Positions 1-12,426 of a stretch of 64,000 nucleotides of DNA are shown here, one piece after another. Numbering within the stretch: the first letter of the stretch is position 1; the number at the start of each line of letters is the position of its first letter. Location: contig OX578140.1 in assembly GCA_951213105.1 (NCBI GenBank), positions 116,916,653 to 116,980,652 of the forward strand. Direction: 5' to 3'. The notes under the pieces are model-generated. The model made no database searches. It saw only the letters and a program-made list of their open reading frames with translations, and was not told where the DNA came from. The translations under genes were made by a program, and so were the position numbers. Source of the stretch: Amaurobius ferox. Taxonomy: Eukaryota > Arthropoda > Arachnida > Araneae > Amaurobiidae.

Positions 1-416
1 AAAAATATATATAACAACATACAATTAATAAATGAATGACGCCTTTCGTTAAAATACAATGGAACACAAAAAAGTTGAAACAATGAAACGAAAATAAGAT
101 TGCTGAGACAGAATACAATTAATGACAAAAATGTGCCTCATTTCTTAATGTTTGACTCATGTTTCATATTTTTGATATCAAATTTAAAACACAAATTAAA
201 ATAAAATATTTCAAATGATCATCGAAATTTATTTTTATTCATTTATGTTACATTCTTGAGAATTATAGCTGTTAAATATAACTTTTTCTTCCAACTATGG
301 AAATCATTCTCCTTGCAAAATTCTTAGTATTACTATTTTTATTTTCCTTCAATAATGAATAGGATGTAATTAGGTTTTCCTTTTACAAAAATGATTTCAA
401 CATATTGCCTGTTTTT

Positions 417-500
417 TTAGACAATGCGTCCGCAGGTCGGATAAATTAGTCTGCGGACCGGATTCGGCCCACGGATCATAGTTTGTTGACCCCTCGTCTA
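417..500. mobile_element. hAT (Charlie-like) transposon terminus, remnant
   Basis: The plus strand reads CGGACCGGATTCGGCCCACG then GATCATAGTTTGTTGACCCC. The reverse complement resembles the widespread hAT end CAGGGGTCnnCAAACTATGG followed by GGGCCGnATCCGGCCC. Only one end is visible. Confidence 0.5.
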
Positions 501-631
501 GGGTCTAAATGTCAAATGACTGAATATTTGAATATCAAAACATTTCTTAACACAGTTCTCAATAGAAAACAAAACTATCGATTTATTTTACTGTATACAT
601 AAATAAAATAGATAAATATATAAATAAATAA

Positions 632-2362
632 CCCTGATGTAGTCAGTGCATGACTTTCCCTACATAATGCAATGACTTTCACTGAAAAATATAATCATGT
701 TCAAGATCAACAGCAGAATGTTTTTGGCATTGAATCAATACCAAGTAAATTGAAATTTGACGTTTTGACAACTTATGATAAACTTATGACAACTTATGAT
801 ATAACTTATGATATAACTTATGACAACTTATTAATTTGACAACTATTGAGTCCAAACAGAATGACTTATTCTTAATCACGTGCAAAATCCTCATCAAAAT
901 TAATATTTAATTAATATTCCTTTAAATAAATAACTTTTGACGAATTCTTTGGCGTCAAAATACAAAACCACTACAAAGCGTAACTTCTCACATGAATGGA
1001 ACTAACTAGGCTCACTGCATAATATTGCATATAAAAAGTCAACCTATTAAATAATACTTACTACTTTTTAATTTTATGTAATTTTTGCGAGAAATTTATT
1101 TGAAAAATGTGTAGTAAATATCTCAAGATCGCTCATGCTAGCGGTCTAAAATTTGTCTCATTCGTTTTCTAATACAAACTTGCTCATTAAACCATTATAT
1201 ACTTAAAAGTGTTGAAGATCCTGAGTTTTTAATGATATTTTTTTTCCAAAAATTCAGTGGAAAATCATACAATATCTCGAGAACGTCTTAATAGCGTCCT
1301 AGGATTTATGTCTTTCGTTTTCTAATAACAAGTTACGTCAGAAATAATTACTTAAATTTTATAATTGAAAGTATTAACGTGTTTGATGATTTTTTTCAAA
1401 AACTCATTTAAAAATTAGGGACTTCCGATCGCGTTTAAAATCAATAGGGTTCCAGTATTCGCGAATTGTAATAATCATACCAAATAACATTCAGAACACT
1501 CCATTCGTTCGTGCGATATCGCCTCCACAAACTCGTGGGCACGCACACTAACATACATACTCACACACTAACATATATACACATACACTAACATACATAC
1601 TCACACACTAACATATATACACATACACTAACATTCATACTCACACACTAACATATATACACATATACTAACATACATACTCACACACTAATATACATAC
1701 TCACACACTAACATACATACTCACACACTAACATACATACTCACACACTGGCATACATACACACACACTAACATACATACTCACATACTACCATACATAC
1801 TCACACACTAATATACATACACACACTAACATACATACTCACACACTAATATAAATACTCACACACTAACATACATCCACACACACTAACATACATACTC
1901 ACATACTACCATACATACTTACACACTAACATACATACTCACACACTAACATACATACTCACACACTGGCATACATACACACACACTAACATACATACTC
2001 ACATACTACCATACATACTCACACACTAATATACATACACACACTAACATACATACTCACACACTAATATACATACTCACACACTAACATACATCCACAC
2101 ACACTAACATACATACTCACATACTACCATCATACTTACACACTAACATACATACTCACACACTAACATACATACTTATACACTGATATACATACTCACG
2201 CACCAACATACATACACATACAGACATCACCAAAAACGTCCAATTCGAGTTAAGGGATATTTAAAACGTGCTATTTCGTTGAAAACTCGAATGCGAATTT
2301 TCGACTTCGCGATATTATTTTCTCTATACATTACAGTGTGCATATTGGGAAAGTAAAAAGCG
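632..2362 (-). mobile_element. Family A Helentron-like element, old copy with expanded minisatellite
   Basis: The left end (CTGATGTAGTCAGTGCATGACTTTCC) is given here as CTGATG...GCATGACTTTCC and matches the family A 3' hairpin and sub-terminal repeat. The body from 1060 to 1540 keeps the family phrases (ATATCTCGAGAACG, TCGTTTTCTAAT, CATTCGTTCG). The right part from 2225 has ACGTGCT...GAAAACTCGAA and ends at a decayed TGGGAAAGTA. The TG/CA tract of other copies is replaced by about 680 bp of 20-bp repeats. Confidence 0.6.
1541..2222. repeat. 20-bp minisatellite inside family A element
   Basis: About 34 copies of a 20-bp unit close to ACACACTAACATACATACTC, with variants (TGGCATACAT, ACCATACATA). 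A longer block of several units is itself repeated (compare 1741-1920 with 1961-2130), which points to unequal exchange. Confidence 0.9.
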
Positions 2363-2689
2363 CATGACTTCGGAAATTATCAAAAGACTTTCCAACTGAT
2401 CAAGTTTTCGACGTATGCCTAGTATGTCTGTATGTTTTCCTTGAATGCTAAGAGTCGAAATAACTTCACCACAATACGATCAAAGGACATAAAACTGCAA
2501 TGCAGTCATAAAAACATAGTAGAAAACACTAAAATATATTTAACATATGTTACCTTGCAACGCCTTAATAGATGTCGGCAGCAGTTTCGGAATAACCCAA
2601 TAAAATAATCTTTTATCTACGTTGTTTATCAGATCCCACTTCGACAAATGGGAGTTGTTAAAGGAAAATCAGCTCACACTATTTCAATC

Positions 2690-3225
2690 TAATGTGGACA
2701 GCAGATGACTTTCTTTACATAATGCACATTCTTTACTTTTTTTCAATGCGAAATTATGATAGACAAGATCCATGGCACAACGTTTTTAACGTTGAAAAGC
2801 ACTCTGACATTGGACATGTTTTTTGATGACAACATGTAAAATTATTTTGAAGTACCAAATTGACTTGTATTTCGAGTAAATATAACTTGATAATTTAAAA
2901 TATTGCCGACATCTGCTAAGCACTATATTCCATTCTATTCAAATATGCTCAAGGTCATTTTTGCCATCTTGGCGGCAAATGCCACCTTACCAAATGAGTT
3001 GGCAAGGCCCCTAAATTTAACGCCAAGCATTACATATTTGATAATATTACTTTTCTTTTTATTTAAATTTTTAGGTACATATTTATTTGAAAAAATGTGC
3101 AATGTTTCAAGAACGGTTTTTGCTAAAGTCCTAAAATTTATGTCATTTGTTTTATGATGAAATTCCGAGTTATTCTCACCCCCCCCCTTAAAAAAGTGAG
3201 TTTCTATGACTGGCTGAGTCATTAA
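2690..3225 (-). mobile_element. Diverged family A fragment
   Basis: Starts with ATGTGGACAGCAGATGACTTTC (shown as ATGTGGACAGC, ATGACTTTC), the family 3' end. It continues through the TTGGCGGCAAATGCC segment to TGTGCAATGTTTCAAGAACG and stops near 3225 at a C-run. The 5' half is missing. Confidence 0.55.
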
Positions 3226-3664
3226 ATATCAAAATCCAAGATATTAAAATATACCATGAAAAACCGCGATTTCCCAAATAAGAGCTATCCGGATTTCCAG
3301 TTATTCTGCAAATACGAGAGCTTTTCTATAAAGGGCATAAGGTGAGCTAGCCTGATAAGATTCCAAATCCAAGGAAATAAAATATACAATAAAAAACAGT
3401 GACATACCAAATTTAGAGTTTCAACTAAAATAGACTTTCAAAAATAAGAAGCTAGAACTAGAAAAAGAAATTATAGAATCATACAACTCGTCCAGCGACC
3501 TGCATAAGTAGACTGGTTTTGCTCTTATTAGAATTTATCAGCACCAAATAGTTATTACAGCACTGGTAGAAAGAAAATGTGTTATGTCCCATAATTTTGA
3601 AAATTTCAGTATTGAATGACCCGAATTATGTAAAATTTGGTAGGTAAGTCACTTGTGTATGACC

Positions 3665-3880
3665 CTGCATCTCTCAAATGCGATACGTTCCTCGGTAATA
3701 TTTTTAAAATTATCGTAACACTACAATAATTTATTATATTTGAAAACTTCATCGAAAACAAATGAACTTTATTGAAATGACGTCATCGAAATATAAATCG
3801 CCTCTATATAAAAGCAGCATTTCATTCATAATCATTTTTCCATTCGTTTAATTCATCACAACACTATAATAATTTATTTT
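3665..3880 (-). mobile_element. Family B fragment, 3' part
   Basis: Contains ATGCGATACGTTCCTCGGTAA (identified by GATACGTTCCTCGG), ACAATAATTTATTATATTTG and CATTTCATTCATAATCA, phrases shared with the family B copy at 60725-62042. Confidence 0.6.
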
Positions 3881-3952
3881 ATTTAAAAATTTGAAAAATT
3901 GTTATCTACCATATTTATTTTAAAATGTGAAACCTTTCTCATATATAAAAAA

Positions 3953-4851
3953 ATCTGATGTGGGCAACACATGACTTTCCTTATATAATGTAATGAATTT
4001 ACTACTGTTACAGTAAAAAAAATAGGTTTTTCTTATAGTAGATACTAATATCCTTTCCAAGATATTGAATTTTCGACAATTAGTGGTCATTTTCATTGAT
4101 TTAGCATCATTTTTATCCATTTGGCGAGATTTTCGTTAATTTGGCAACATTTCAAAAAGTCGCCAAGTTGGCGACATTCCGCCAATTTTGTCGCCAAAAT
4201 CTCGCCAAGCGTTATGGACGAAGAAATAAATTATTCTTACAGCAGATAAATGATTATTGGCGTTCAAATACAAAAGTATTACTCAAAGTATCTTTTTTCA
4301 TGAATGGAACAAGCTAGATCTACGAGAATGATGTCACCCAATTTATCGCATGGTATGAACATGTTTCTCAACAAGATTTTTTTTCAATTTTATATGACTT
4401 TTTGATATTTTTTTTGAAAAATGTGCAATATCTCGAGAACGGTTCATGTTAGCGTTCTAAAATTTATGTCAATCGTTTTCTAATGAAAAATTACATAAGA
4501 AATGTCTATTTGCGTAACTTTATTAGTGGTTTTGATTTTTTGACGATTTTTTCACATTTTCATTCGAAAATTTAGGGGGGTTCTGAACATTCGATTGCGT
4601 ATAAAAACAATAGGCTTCCAGTGTTTACGGATTGTGATTTTTGTACCAAATTTGGTTCGAATCGGTCCATTCGTTCGTCAGTTATCGTCTCCACAGACCC
4701 ACTGACACACACACACACACAGACATCACTTCAAAAATGTTTGATTCGTGATCAGGGATGCTTGAAACGTGCTCTCCCGTCGAAAACTCGAATTCGAATT
4801 TTCGACCCCGTCACAATACTTTCCTTATACATTATGTATATAAGGAAAGTA
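3953..4851 (-). mobile_element. Family A Helentron-like element (HINE), full length
   Basis: Read on the minus strand it starts with the palindrome TACTTTCCTTATATACATAA...TATAAGGAAAGTA, followed by ATTGTGACGGGG. It has a short CA/TG tract and ends with TATAAGGAAAGTCATGTGTT then GCCCACATCAGAT. The ACTTTCCTTATA repeat sits at the very 5' end but inside a terminal hairpin (ATGTG-TTGCC-CACAT) at the 3' end. That asymmetry is the Helentron/HINE layout. No protein is encoded. Confidence 0.65.
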
Positions 4852-4964
4852 ATAATTAAACTCTTGGAAAGATATTTATTATATAATATATCTCTTTTTT
4901 CTTTCTGGAGGATATAACGAGAGTCAGAATTTAATTGAATTTGTTTTTCTCCCTATATTAAATA

Positions 4965-5333
4965 ATTTTTATTTAAAAAACTACCTAACATATTTTACTG
5001 AAATTTTATTTATATATTTTATGGGATAATTTGAATATTTCCCAAAACTTTCGAAGCAATTTATGAATTTTAAATTCGCTTAAAAAATGTTTGAAACATT
5101 AGGTCCCATAGGATTCAATGTATTTCATTTTTTCAATCCGGATTCAATAAAAAACTAATTTGGTGATATCATTCATTTATATTCCCATAGGTCCCACAAA
5201 CCGTCTGAAAAACATACTAAAATTTCATTTTAATAAAGCCATTTTTACTGCAGTTATCGTGCTAACGGACAGACAGACAGACATACAGAATGAACAAAGT
5301 CATAAACACTTTTAACTATGTTGTAAAGTGTTA
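4965..5333 (-). mobile_element. Family B element, 5' part
   Basis: Ends on the right with the palindrome ACACTTTTAACTATGTTGTAAAGTGTT (identified by AACTATGTTGTAAAGTGT), preceded by the (GACA)n tract, and contains ACCGTCTGAAAAACATACTA. It belongs to the same family as 60725-62042. Confidence 0.6.
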
Positions 5334-8101
5334 AAGAGAACGTGGATATAAGTCTGCAGGGAAAGTCATGTGCTGCCCACATCAGGTTTTTATTACTGTA
5401 GATATCATGGTGGTAAAAGGTAATTCTTTAACTCCATGGCTTATATTTTGGTTCGTCACGTTCTTCTAGTCCTGTTCGTCGGTGTAGAAAATAGGGTAGT
5501 GAGCTTAATATTGAACTCTATTTTTAACTTTTGTACAACAATGGTTGTGTCCGAAGTGTGACCAAGGCTATATTTTACTTTTACATGCTATTTTGTAGGA
5601 AGCACAGTGATCATGCAATAGCGTTCTAAGGTTTTCTGAGGCCTCAAGCTAACTCATAAAAAGGCTTCATCTGAACAATACAGTAAAACGTCACACAACC
5701 GAAAATTGGTTATCCAAAAAATCTGTTTTCTAATAGTTTAATTATGTTGTTATTACAAGTTTAAAATAATAATAATAATAACAAAAATAAAACATGTATC
5801 CATTAAAAGACTAACATATGCGTTAGTCTTTTCAATTTAGGTTATGTGGAATAGAATTTTGGGCCCTCCGAGTCATCAATATTTTGGAGGTCTTTGTGTG
5901 ATATAAAATAATTTGGGGTTCAAAAATACCTTATCCCAATGAATTATCCGGAATCCAGTTATATAACAAAGCTCACCATGGGAATTATAGTATCATGATC
6001 TCAATATGCTAAATTACAATTCGATGAACAGGTTACGGCCAAAACGTTGTAAAGAACACTATAAACTAATGCCTAATAATAAAATGTAGAATCATGTAAA
6101 ATAGCAAGAAAACGTTGGATTAGGTATAATGCATAATGCACGCATGACTCCTTAAAAAAATGCAAGATAAGTCCAATAAAAACAAAATACAAAATTTTTA
6201 GACCCTCTGCAAAAAAAAGGCTCTAAGCAGTCGCTTGGACTGCTTGGCCCTAAAAATGGGCGTTTCGCTCTGTTACATTTCCTATAAATAATTGAAATTG
6301 TGATTGTGCAAATCTACGCGCAATTTCACGTACGTATGCAAAAATTTTATCTTCTTATTGTAGTTTCCAAGTAATAAAGATAACAACATTGATGCAAATA
6401 TTAATTTCGCTTCGTTAAGAATGGAGAATGGAATTTCGCGTTGTTCGGGAGAGAGATTATTCACTGAATTGACCTGGCCCTGATAAAGAATTATTTGAGA
6501 ATCATGATAATCTATGAAAGCGCTCTGTATGCAGATTTGCAAAAATCGGAAAAATCCGGTTTATTCCCGGGAATAACCCGGATTTTTTTTTCTAGGGGAA
6601 GGACATTTCGAAATAACTTCGAATATTGAAACCTCCCAGTTTGCAACTGAGTTGCTGACTTTAGTTGAATGAGTGAGGTTGCGCATCTTGTCGGTCCTAA
6701 AGAAGGAGGCTGTAGTCTGTCTTTGAAACGAGTGGACTAGTTTGTTTTGTATGTGCATGCTGTATTTTTATTCATTGTAGGCGGAAATTATAAGGAGGCA
6801 TCAATAGTCAAAATAGAAAAATACGAAGAAAAAAAATATTTATTCTTTATAAAAGTAATTACATTTTTTTTAACATTGCAGAATCTATAATTACTTGCAG
6901 TTATCACAGACATTCAATAAAAACTAGTAAAATATTTTTTTTTCTTTTAAGTAGACATAAAAGAGGTACGGTTTTAACTCCACTGGAATCAATATGTGAT
7001 TCTGTTTATTGATTAACACTGATAAATCAATTAAGACAAATTTGGATCCTCGTAATTCTAATTTATTAACATGCTAGCATAAAGCCAAACACCTATTAAG
7101 GTTATATATTTTTTATAATTGTTAATTAGACAATCATTATAGAAATTAATTTTTTTTATGAATCTTCCTTATAAATAAATTGACATAATTATTAATTAAC
7201 AAATAATCAATGAACTGAAAAATAAAACTCGGTTAAGTACAGCATAAATGATATATAAGAAACTCCACCTTATATATTAAATATTACCAAGCTGAAGGAA
7301 ATTAGTCTCAGAAAATTAAATTTAATTTCTTTGATAATCCCTGTCATTTTGCTTGAATTTTTAATTCAATATCCTATTCGTGAGACACGTACATTGTGGG
7401 GGGAGGGGGGTCAAAATGGGTTGACCAAGTTTCGTCAGGACCAGAGATGTACTTTCAGGTCTAAGGTACCCTGCCGAAGGATCCTAACCCTCCTTCCAAT
7501 CCACGTAGTTCAAGTCGTAGTCATTTTTTTTTAATTTACCCCATCCCCCAGCTAAAAATTGTGTATTGCAGCGAATTACTTGGCATTGTACTTAACGATA
7601 GTGGGGTAATAAAATCACCATTTACAGACACCATTTATCTCTGTAATTGAAGGGACAGTTCACTTACTTAGTTTTTTCGCTTATCGTCCTGTAAGTTTCC
7701 AAAATCGAAATGTGTGCATTATTACAACATCGATCTTTAAGCTGATATATGAGCTCGATGGACAACAAAGTACGTAGTCCGGGGAGGAAAGTGTGTGTGT
7801 GGGGGGGGGGGTTCTTTGTTGGTCCTATCCAGGAATAAAGATATGATATTCTATTTTTAGTTGCTCAAGACCAAACGCCTGGTGCTGACAATTCGACATC
7901 AAAGTTTATACATTTTATTATAAATATAGTAATGTTCAAGCTATTTTTTCATGGCTTTTACTAATCCTATGGGAGCAATACATACTCAAAGTTTTAAGAG
8001 TCTAGCTCTAATCGAACGGATTTTATGAGTGTATTTATCTGGAACTCCCGATATTATCAGATGGACAGAACAATGATAAGATCACTTCCATTTTCGCTTT
8101 T
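5334..8101. other. No gene recognised
   Basis: AT-rich sequence with short open frames lacking codon structure or homology that I can recognise. It holds a strong palindrome at 6553-6590, GC-richer stretches at 7380-7520, and simple G/T runs near 7790-7810. Confidence 0.5.
6553..6590. repeat. Near-perfect palindrome centred on CCCGGG
   Basis: AAAAATCCGGTTTATTCCCG on the left mirrors GGAATAACCCGGATTTTT on the right, giving a stem of about 18 bp with one imperfect position and no loop. Confidence 0.75.
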
Positions 8102-9009
8102 TACTTTCCTTATATACATAATGTATAAGGAAAGTATTGTGACTGGGTCGAAAATTCGAATTCGAGTTTTCGACGGGAGAGCACGTTTCAAGCATCCCTG
8201 ATCACGAATCAAACATTTTTGAAGTGATGTCTGTGTGTGTGTGTGTGTCAGTGAGTCTGTGGAGACGACAACTGACGAACGAATGGACCGATTCGAACGA
8301 AACTTGGTACAAAAATTATAATCCGTAAACACTGGAAGTCTATTGTTTTTATACGCAATCGAATGTTCAGAACCCCCCCCTAAATTTTCGAGTGAAATTT
8401 TGAAAAAATCGTCAAAAAATCAAAATCGCTAATATAGTTACGCAAATAGACATTTCTTATGTAATTTTTCATTAGAAAACGATTGGCATAAATTTTGGAC
8501 CGTTAACATGAGCCGTTCTTGAGATATTGCACATTTTTCAAAAAAATTATCAAAAAATCATATAAAAAAAAATTCCCCATTGAAAAACGTGTTCACTTTT
8601 CATATGTAATACCATACGATAAATTTGGTGACATCATTCTCGTGGATTTAGCTCGTTCCATTCATGAAAAAGGACACTTTGAGTAATACTTTTGCATTTG
8701 AACGCCAATAGTCATTTATCTGCCGTAAGAATAACTTATTTCTCCGCCCATAACGCTTGGCGAGATTTTGGCGACGAATTTGGCGGAATGTCGCAACTTG
8801 GCGACTTTTTTAAATGTTGCCAAATTAACGAAAATCTCGCCAAATGGATAAAAATGACGCTACATCAATGGAAATGATGACTAATTGAAGAAAATTCAAT
8901 ATCTTGGAAAGAATATAAGTATCTACTATAAGAATACCATTTTTTTAACTGTAAATGCAGTAAATTCATTGCATTATATAAGGAAAGTCATGTGTTGCCC
9001 ACATCAGAT
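8102..9009 (+). mobile_element. Family A Helentron-like element, full length
   Basis: 5' palindrome at 8102-8136 (ACTTTCCTTATATACATAAT and its mirror), GTGACTGGGTCGAAAATTCG, a (TG)10 tract at 8230, and the TTGGCGAGATTTTGGCGACG segment near 8758. The 3' end is TATATAAGGAAAGTCATGTG then TTGCCCACATCAGAT. Same end asymmetry as the other copies. Confidence 0.65.
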
Positions 9010-9954
9010 TTTTTTTATCGTGACCTTGACCTATCGTTTCCCTTTTCTTTTCCACTTTGATCATAAAATGAGGAGCTCCGAACAAGAGATTCGCACGGGC
9101 TCGGTTCTGGTCAAAGCGCACCAGACATGTTCCGAGGGGCCGTTCGAGCAGAATTTAAAGAAAATAAAATTCAGACTGGGCCCCGTTTCATTAAATTCGG
9201 GTCGGGTGCCAGGTCATAATAAATAAATCGTCCCCACCCCTTACGATTTGTGCCGAACCAGCCCCTGTTACCTTCAGATCAATTCTATTTGTATTATCAA
9301 TGAATGTATGCAATGTGCCATTGCTAATATCAGGTATGAGCATGACAAATGTATAACACACATGTACCATCAATGCGATGAAACACTATAACTTGAAGAC
9401 AGAACATAGTTTAGCAGACTTGAACAAATTCATACAAAAGAGTTTTATAAATGAACTGCATTTAACGTAAATTTAAAACATAAATAAATATATTTTAGCA
9501 CACATATGGATTAAGTACAACATGTAAGTGAATAGACATATTTCACATTTATATCTACTTTGTTGGCTAGAATGCATAAAATGCTTTTAAAATATCCCAT
9601 TAAAATACAATGAATATAGCTGTTGATTATAGCATACAAAGTTTTGCACTTCTTTGATATAAAAATTAGTTGACTACAAATGGCTTCAAGGTCGTTATAT
9701 GGCCTCATCATCAGGTCAGAAGAACGTTATCTGATGATGAAGGCTCATAACATTCTTGAAACACTTGTAGTTATTTAATTTTATATTTCTGCTACCAAGG
9801 TAGTATAAAAATCTGTAATCACATTAAATATAAGAGTATGCATCAACAATGTTTGTTATATCACTACAGTAGTAAATCGATTTTAGACACAGAAAACATA
9901 TATACCAATATAAAAATAGTCAATACATAATCCAAATTAAATTTTATTTACCAA
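9010..9954. other. Intergenic, no gene recognised
   Basis: A GC-richer patch at 9018-9250 contains a 113-codon plus-strand frame with no recognisable domain. The rest is AT-rich low-information sequence. Confidence 0.5.
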
Positions 9955-10310
9955 AATTTCATGAATAAATTTACTAAACCAAATCATCTAATGTAACATC
10001 CATTAAAGTAAAAATGAATAGTTTTCACGAACTAAGAGACTTGATGTTTCAAGAAAATTACATGGATAAATTTATTAAACCAAATCATCAAATATAACAT
10101 CCGTTAAAGTAAAATTAATTACTCTTCACTGACTATTAGAGTTAATGTTGCAAGTTTCAAGGAATAAATTTCATGGATAAATTTACAAAACCAAATTATC
10201 TAATGTAATATCCATCAAAGTAAAAATAATTACATTTCACCGACTAATGTAGAGTTATTGTTTCATGGAAATGTCATAGATAAATTTACTAAACCGAATC
10301 ATCTAATTTT
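9955..10310. repeat. Tandem repeat, about 101-111 bp unit, 3-4 copies
   Basis: The phrase 'ggataaatttactaaaccaaatcatctaa', written here only to identify it in part (ATAAATTTACTAAACC), recurs at about 9967, 10068, 10179 and 10282 with similar flanks. The array lies just past the gene's 3' end, probably in 3' UTR or flank. Confidence 0.7.
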
Positions 10311-10417
10311 TCAGTTACACCGTTTTATAATTTGAAAAATATTAGGCATTTTGAAATTCAGTTCCCAAAAACTACTATTTGAGAAAATGTTAAAATAATT
10401 AAATGTTTCAAAATAAA

Positions 10418-10423
10418 TTTATT
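10418..10423 (-). promoter_or_regulatory. Possible poly(A) signal AATAAA of the helicase-RBR gene
   Basis: An AATAAA hexamer on the minus strand about 350 nt past the TAG stop. It is the nearest one downstream that I found, but the region is very AT-rich and such hexamers occur by chance. Confidence 0.3.
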
Positions 10424-10775
10424 TTTAAACAATTTACTTTACTTCAAATTTGCTATAATTTACTAATTTGTTTCAAAATTTCCACCAAATCTGACTCCAC
10501 ATACCTGGACGTTTAAATAAAAAATCTACTTCAATCACCCATTACATTTAAAAAGCATGGGTTTTAAATTTCCTATCCAGTATTAACAAATACAATTTTC
10601 CAAATCACAAATGAGATACCTGCACTTAAACAAGTACTTGCACAATAAACATCGTCAACAATTATATCAACTTTATGGATGTGCAATATGATAAAATAAA
10701 TTTATGCTTATGTGTACATACATTAAATATACTAAATTAGCTTCTGAGAAATTGTTCAGCATTTTCAACATTATC

Positions 10776-10970
10776 CTAGTTTTGCCTTTTAGGACAAAAG
10801 TCTTGATGGACGTAAACAAGTCTACCTTCAGAGAAAACTTTAAGACAGAGCCAACACATATGACATCTGCATTTCCAGCAAGTCATATGGTTACAGCCAC
10901 CATTCTTTTCAATGGGTGATGAACAAGATGGACACTGTTTCCTATTATTAAGGTCTTCTTGCATCCAAAT
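10776..10970 (-). CDS. Last exon: RING2 with catalytic cysteine, and stop
   Basis: A 195-nt exon (64 codons plus TAG) with acceptor TTTTTTTAAAG ending at 10971, phase 0. RING2 ligands are C13-x2-C16, C31, C34, C39 and C42, with the transfer cysteine expected at C26 in the GGCNHMTC motif. In HHARI and related RBR ligases the equivalent cysteine carries the ubiquitin thioester, so the ligase looks intact. The tail H55...C59 resembles the final zinc pair seen in DEAH12-type proteins. The protein ends 22 residues after the CWLC motif, as is usual for this group. Confidence 0.93.
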   Translation of the reverse strand: MWMQEDLNNRKQCPSCSSPIEKNGGCNHMTCWKCRCHMCWLCLKVFSEGRLVYVHQDFCPKRQN

Positions 10971-11331
10971 CTTTAAAAAAAGAAACACCTTTTAATATAT
11001 AATTATCAATTCATATTGAAGATTACATCTAGATTACATACAATTGATGTAATCTACATCATCCCAAGCAAATCTATAATCCAGTGATTGACGTGTATTG
11101 ACATCACATGAATATCCAGATGTTACTCCAGATACCATCTATAGATATACAGTAGATAGCCGTCTGGACGTAAAATGGATGTGCAATAGACATATACTGG
11201 ATCACCCATGTTACGTCTACTGCTCATCCATATTGACGTCCAATAGATATCCATATGGGCGCATAATGGATGTGCAATGGACGTGGAATGAATTATTCAG
11301 TTTATGTTCATACATCCATATTATTGGATTA
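10971..11331 (-). other. Intron sequence, no further gene
   Basis: Part of the last intron. It contains several near-repeats of 'ggatgtgcaat-gac-gt' type (11170-11290), such as ATGGATGTGCAATAGACATA and ATGGATGTGCAATGGACGTG, perhaps an old repeat of unknown class. Confidence 0.5.
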
Positions 11332-12426
11332 TTACTTTCCTTATACACATAATAATGTATAAGGAAAGTATTGTGACGGGGTCGAAAATTCGAATTCGAG
11401 TTTTCGACGGGAAAGCACGTTTCAAGTAGGCCTTATCACGAATCAAACATTTTTGAGGTGGTGTCTGTGTGTGTGTGTGTGTGTGTGTGAAAGTATGTGT
11501 GTGTGTGTGTGTGTGAAAGTATGTGTGTATGTGTGTGTGTGAGTGTGTGTGTGTGAAAGTGTGTGTATGTGTGTGTCTGTGTCAGTGAGTCTGTGGAGAC
11601 GATATCTCACGAAAAAATAGAGCGATTCTAATGAAATTTGGTACAAAAATCACAATCCGTGAATACTGGAAGTCTATTGTTTTCAAACGTAATCGAATGT
11701 TCAGAACCCCCCTAAAGTTTCGAGTGAAATTTTGAAAAAATCATCAAAAAATCAAAACCCTTAATAAAGTTGCGCAAATAGCCATTTCTTATGTGATTTT
11801 TCCTTAGAAAATGATTGACATAAACTTTAGAGCGCTAGCATGAACCGTTCTCGAGATATTGCACATTTTAAAAATAAATTTATCAAAAAATCCCACAACT
11901 TAAAAAAATATAATAACTGTTGAGAAACATGTTCACTTTTCATATGTAATATCATGCGATAAATTTAGTGACATCGTTCTCGTGGATCTAGCTCGTTCCA
12001 TTCCTGAGAAAAGATACTTTGTTGAAGACCCAGACCGTCCGACTCGTCCAGAGGACTTAGAGTAACTAGTTGGACGGCCGGTAAAAGATACTTTGTGTAA
12101 CACTTTTGTATTTGAACGCCAATAGTTATTTACCTACTATAAGAATAATTTATTTCTCCGTCCATACCACTTGGCGAGATTTTGGCGCCGAATTTGGCGA
12201 ACTGCCGCCAACTTAGCGACTTTTTCAGTGTTGCCAAATTAACGAAAATCTCGCCAAATGAATAAAAATGACACTAAATCAATGAAAATGACGACTAATT
12301 GACGAAAATTCAATATCTTAGAAAGAATATAAATATCTACTATAAGAAAAACCTATTTTTTTTAATTATAAAAGTAGTAAATTCATTACATCATATAAGG
12401 AAAGTCATGGGTTGCCCACATCAGAT
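11332..12426 (+). mobile_element. Family A Helentron-like element with SINE insertion
   Basis: 5' palindrome at 11332-11371, then a long interrupted (TG)n tract at 11461-11585 with GAAAGTATG spacers. The 3' hairpin GGGTTGCCCACATCAGAT ends at 12426. It is split by a 61-bp SINE tail at 12022-12082. It lies in the last intron, on the strand opposite to the gene. Confidence 0.65.
12022..12082 (-). mobile_element. Severely 5'-truncated SINE tail with 13-bp target duplication
   Basis: The insert reads GTTGAAGACCCAGACCGTCC ... TTGGACGGCCGG, the last 60 bp of the tRNA-derived SINE. AAAAGATACTTTG occurs at 12009-12021 and 12083-12095, a perfect 13-bp duplication. This is a typical product of target-primed reverse transcription that aborted early. 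Confidence 0.8.

Noticed and set aside
1541..2222. Short direct repeats that might suggest a CRISPR array
   Set aside because: Continuous 20-bp tandem repeat without spacers, inside a mobile element.
8885..9226. 113-codon plus-strand frame
   Set aside because: Its first half lies in a family A element and the rest has no recognisable domain or splice context.
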